Below are positions 63,119 to 64,000 of a DNA stretch of 64,000 bases, piece by piece (positions within the stretch are counted from its first letter, which is position 1; each line of letters begins with the position of its first letter). The notes below the pieces were generated by a model, which was not told where the DNA came from, searched no databases, and was given only the letters and a program-made list of their open reading frames with translations. The stretch lies in assembly GCA_009773805.1 (NCBI GenBank), contig WTXA01000001.1, positions 372,001 through 436,000 of the forward strand, read 5' to 3'. The position numbers and the translations under genes were made by a program. This stretch comes from Fusobacteriota bacterium. Its GTDB lineage: Bacteria > Bacillota > TC1.

Positions 63119-64000
63119 CTAATCCTCCCTGTAATGAGCACCTATGCTAATCTTGCGCATTATTGCACCTTTTAAGATTTCCATAGCTACTATACTCATA
63201 TTATAGACTTCCGCCTTTTCTTTAGTATCTAATACTACAGCATCAAGTGTATTGTGTATTTTTGTTATTGAAACTAAGGCAGATTCCATGTCCTTTTCAT
63301 GTCTAATTACACCTGCATTATATGTCATTAAATCTCTAATTATATCCTTTAATGATGATACATCTAAATCTAGATTTAATAAATTCTTTTCACTTTCTAT
63401 AGGAAGTTGCATACGGATATCTCTTTTTTTATACTTTGATGCATTTTTATTTATGATAGTAAGTGCCCTTCTTGAAAAAACTAGGCATTCTAGCATTGAA
63501 TTAGATGCCAATCTATTAGCTCCGTGTACACCAGTATTTGCTGCTTCACCACAAGAGAAAAGCCCTTCAATATCTGTACGTCCATACAAGTCTGTGGCAA
63601 TTCCTCCCATCATGTAGTGTTGAACAGGACATACTGGTATAAATTCCTTACTTATATCAATTCCTTGATTTAGACATTCTCCAAATATTGTTGGAAATCT
63701 TTTTGATAAAAACTCCTTAGATTTTGATGTTATATCTAAATATACATAAGGTGTTTTTGTGATTTCCATTTCATTTAATATGCATCTTGCAACAATATCT
63801 CTTGGTGCGAGATCCTTAAGCTCATGTTTATCCGCCATAAAGGCCTCGCCATTAATATTTCTTAGGATACCACCTTCTCCTCTAACTGCCTCTGATATTA
63901 GGAAAGATCTGCCTTTTTCACCTTCAATATATAATCCTGTTGGGTGAAATTGTACTAATTCCATATCCCTTACAACTGTCCCAGCTCTTAAAGCAGCAGC
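63119..64000 (-). CDS. nadB: L-aspartate oxidase, 5' end cut by window edge
   Basis: The C-terminal 293 codons of NadB; the frame runs unbroken off the right edge. Visible are the flavoprotein motif ALRAGTVVRDMELVQFHPTG, RGEGGILRN, LAPRDIVAR, PVQHYMMGGI with the active-site His, and SCGEAANTGVHGANRLASNSMLE for FAD. It oxidises aspartate to iminoaspartate, the first step of NAD synthesis. Succinate dehydrogenase/fumarate reductase flavoproteins are related, but the NadC partner settles the assignment. Confidence 0.93.
   Translation of the reverse strand, partial: AAALRAGTVVRDMELVQFHPTGLYIEGEKGRSFLISEAVRGEGGILRNINGEAFMADKHELKDLAPRDIVARCILNEMEITKTPYVYLDITSKSKEFLSKRFPTIFGECLNQGIDISKEFIPVCPVQHYMMGGIATDLYGRTDIEGLFSCGEAANTGVHGANRLASNSMLECLVFSRRALTIINKNASKYKKRDIRMQLPIESEKNLLNLDLDVSSLKDIIRDLMTYNAGVIRHEKDMESALVSITKIHNTLDAVVLDTKEKAEVYNMSIVAMEILKGAIMRKISIGAHYRED

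Noticed and set aside
1-64000. Mobile elements, CRISPR arrays, tRNA or rRNA genes, phage or toxin-antitoxin modules
   Set aside because: None found on reading. The window is continuous housekeeping gene clusters with short gaps, and no long direct or terminal inverted repeats were seen.

Overview
The window is AT-rich, compactly packed chromosomal DNA from a low-GC, Gram-positive anaerobe of the class Clostridia. The evidence is gene order typical of Firmicutes (alaS-ireB-ruvX-DUF1292-mltG, plsX-rnc-smc-ftsY, rplU-prp-rpmA-obgE, rodA/mreBCD), strong AAGGAGG ribosome binding sites, RNase Y, SpoVS, Rex, a T-box and a SAM-I riboswitch. An electron-bifurcating NfnAB pair next to one-carbon folate enzymes suggests a strictly anaerobic amino-acid or C1 fermenter. 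The genus cannot be fixed from sequence alone. I see no tRNA, rRNA, insertion sequence, prophage or CRISPR array. Only metA and rpsT lie on the + strand; every other gene is on the - strand.

Layout, read in the direction of - strand transcription from the right end. nadB (partial) and nadC are followed by a valine T-box operon valS-folC-rex. An isolated BMP-family lipoprotein and radC come next. A shape/cell-wall operon follows (mreB-mreC-mreD-mrdA-rodA), running into a radical-SAM pair and a LiaF-like membrane protein. The ribosomal operon rplU-prp-rpmA then continues through a hairpin into obgE-yhbY-proB-proA-nadD-yqeK-rsfS. After it come comEA-comEC-holA, which converge on rpsT. metA (SAM-I riboswitch) and rpsT are read the other way. 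Next are recA-recX, then rny-ymdB-spoVS, and a long operon alaS-ireB-ruvX-DUF1292-mltG-U32-yqeG-aroE-aroK-tldD-tldE-aroQ-pepP-efp-asp23-amaP-nusB. nfnA-nfnB-folD-fchA form a four-gene redox/C1 operon. Last is xseA-xseB-ispA-plsX-rnc-smc-ftsY-mtaD-ACT-hisC-murI, cut by the left edge.

The gene content is mostly housekeeping, so the unusual material is mainly cis-regulatory. (1) comEA and radC, both members of competence regulons in other Firmicutes, each have their Shine-Dalgarno sequence inside the 3' arm of a strong inverted repeat that starts with ACCUCC. The spacing is the same (7 nt to AUG) and a U-rich stretch follows, so each looks like a combined terminator and ribosome-site lock. (2) rny has a leader of about 180 nt ending in an intrinsic terminator just before its Shine-Dalgarno. 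A 12-nt segment at the predicted 5' end is perfectly complementary to the terminator loop and 3' arm, a plausible antiterminator. (3) FolD has Glu where bifunctional FolDs have the catalytic-site Gln, and it is encoded beside a separate cyclohydrolase (FchA) and NfnAB. (4) MetA carries the Glu that marks acetyl-CoA rather than succinyl-CoA use. These are sequence-based hypotheses; the tests are given with each finding.
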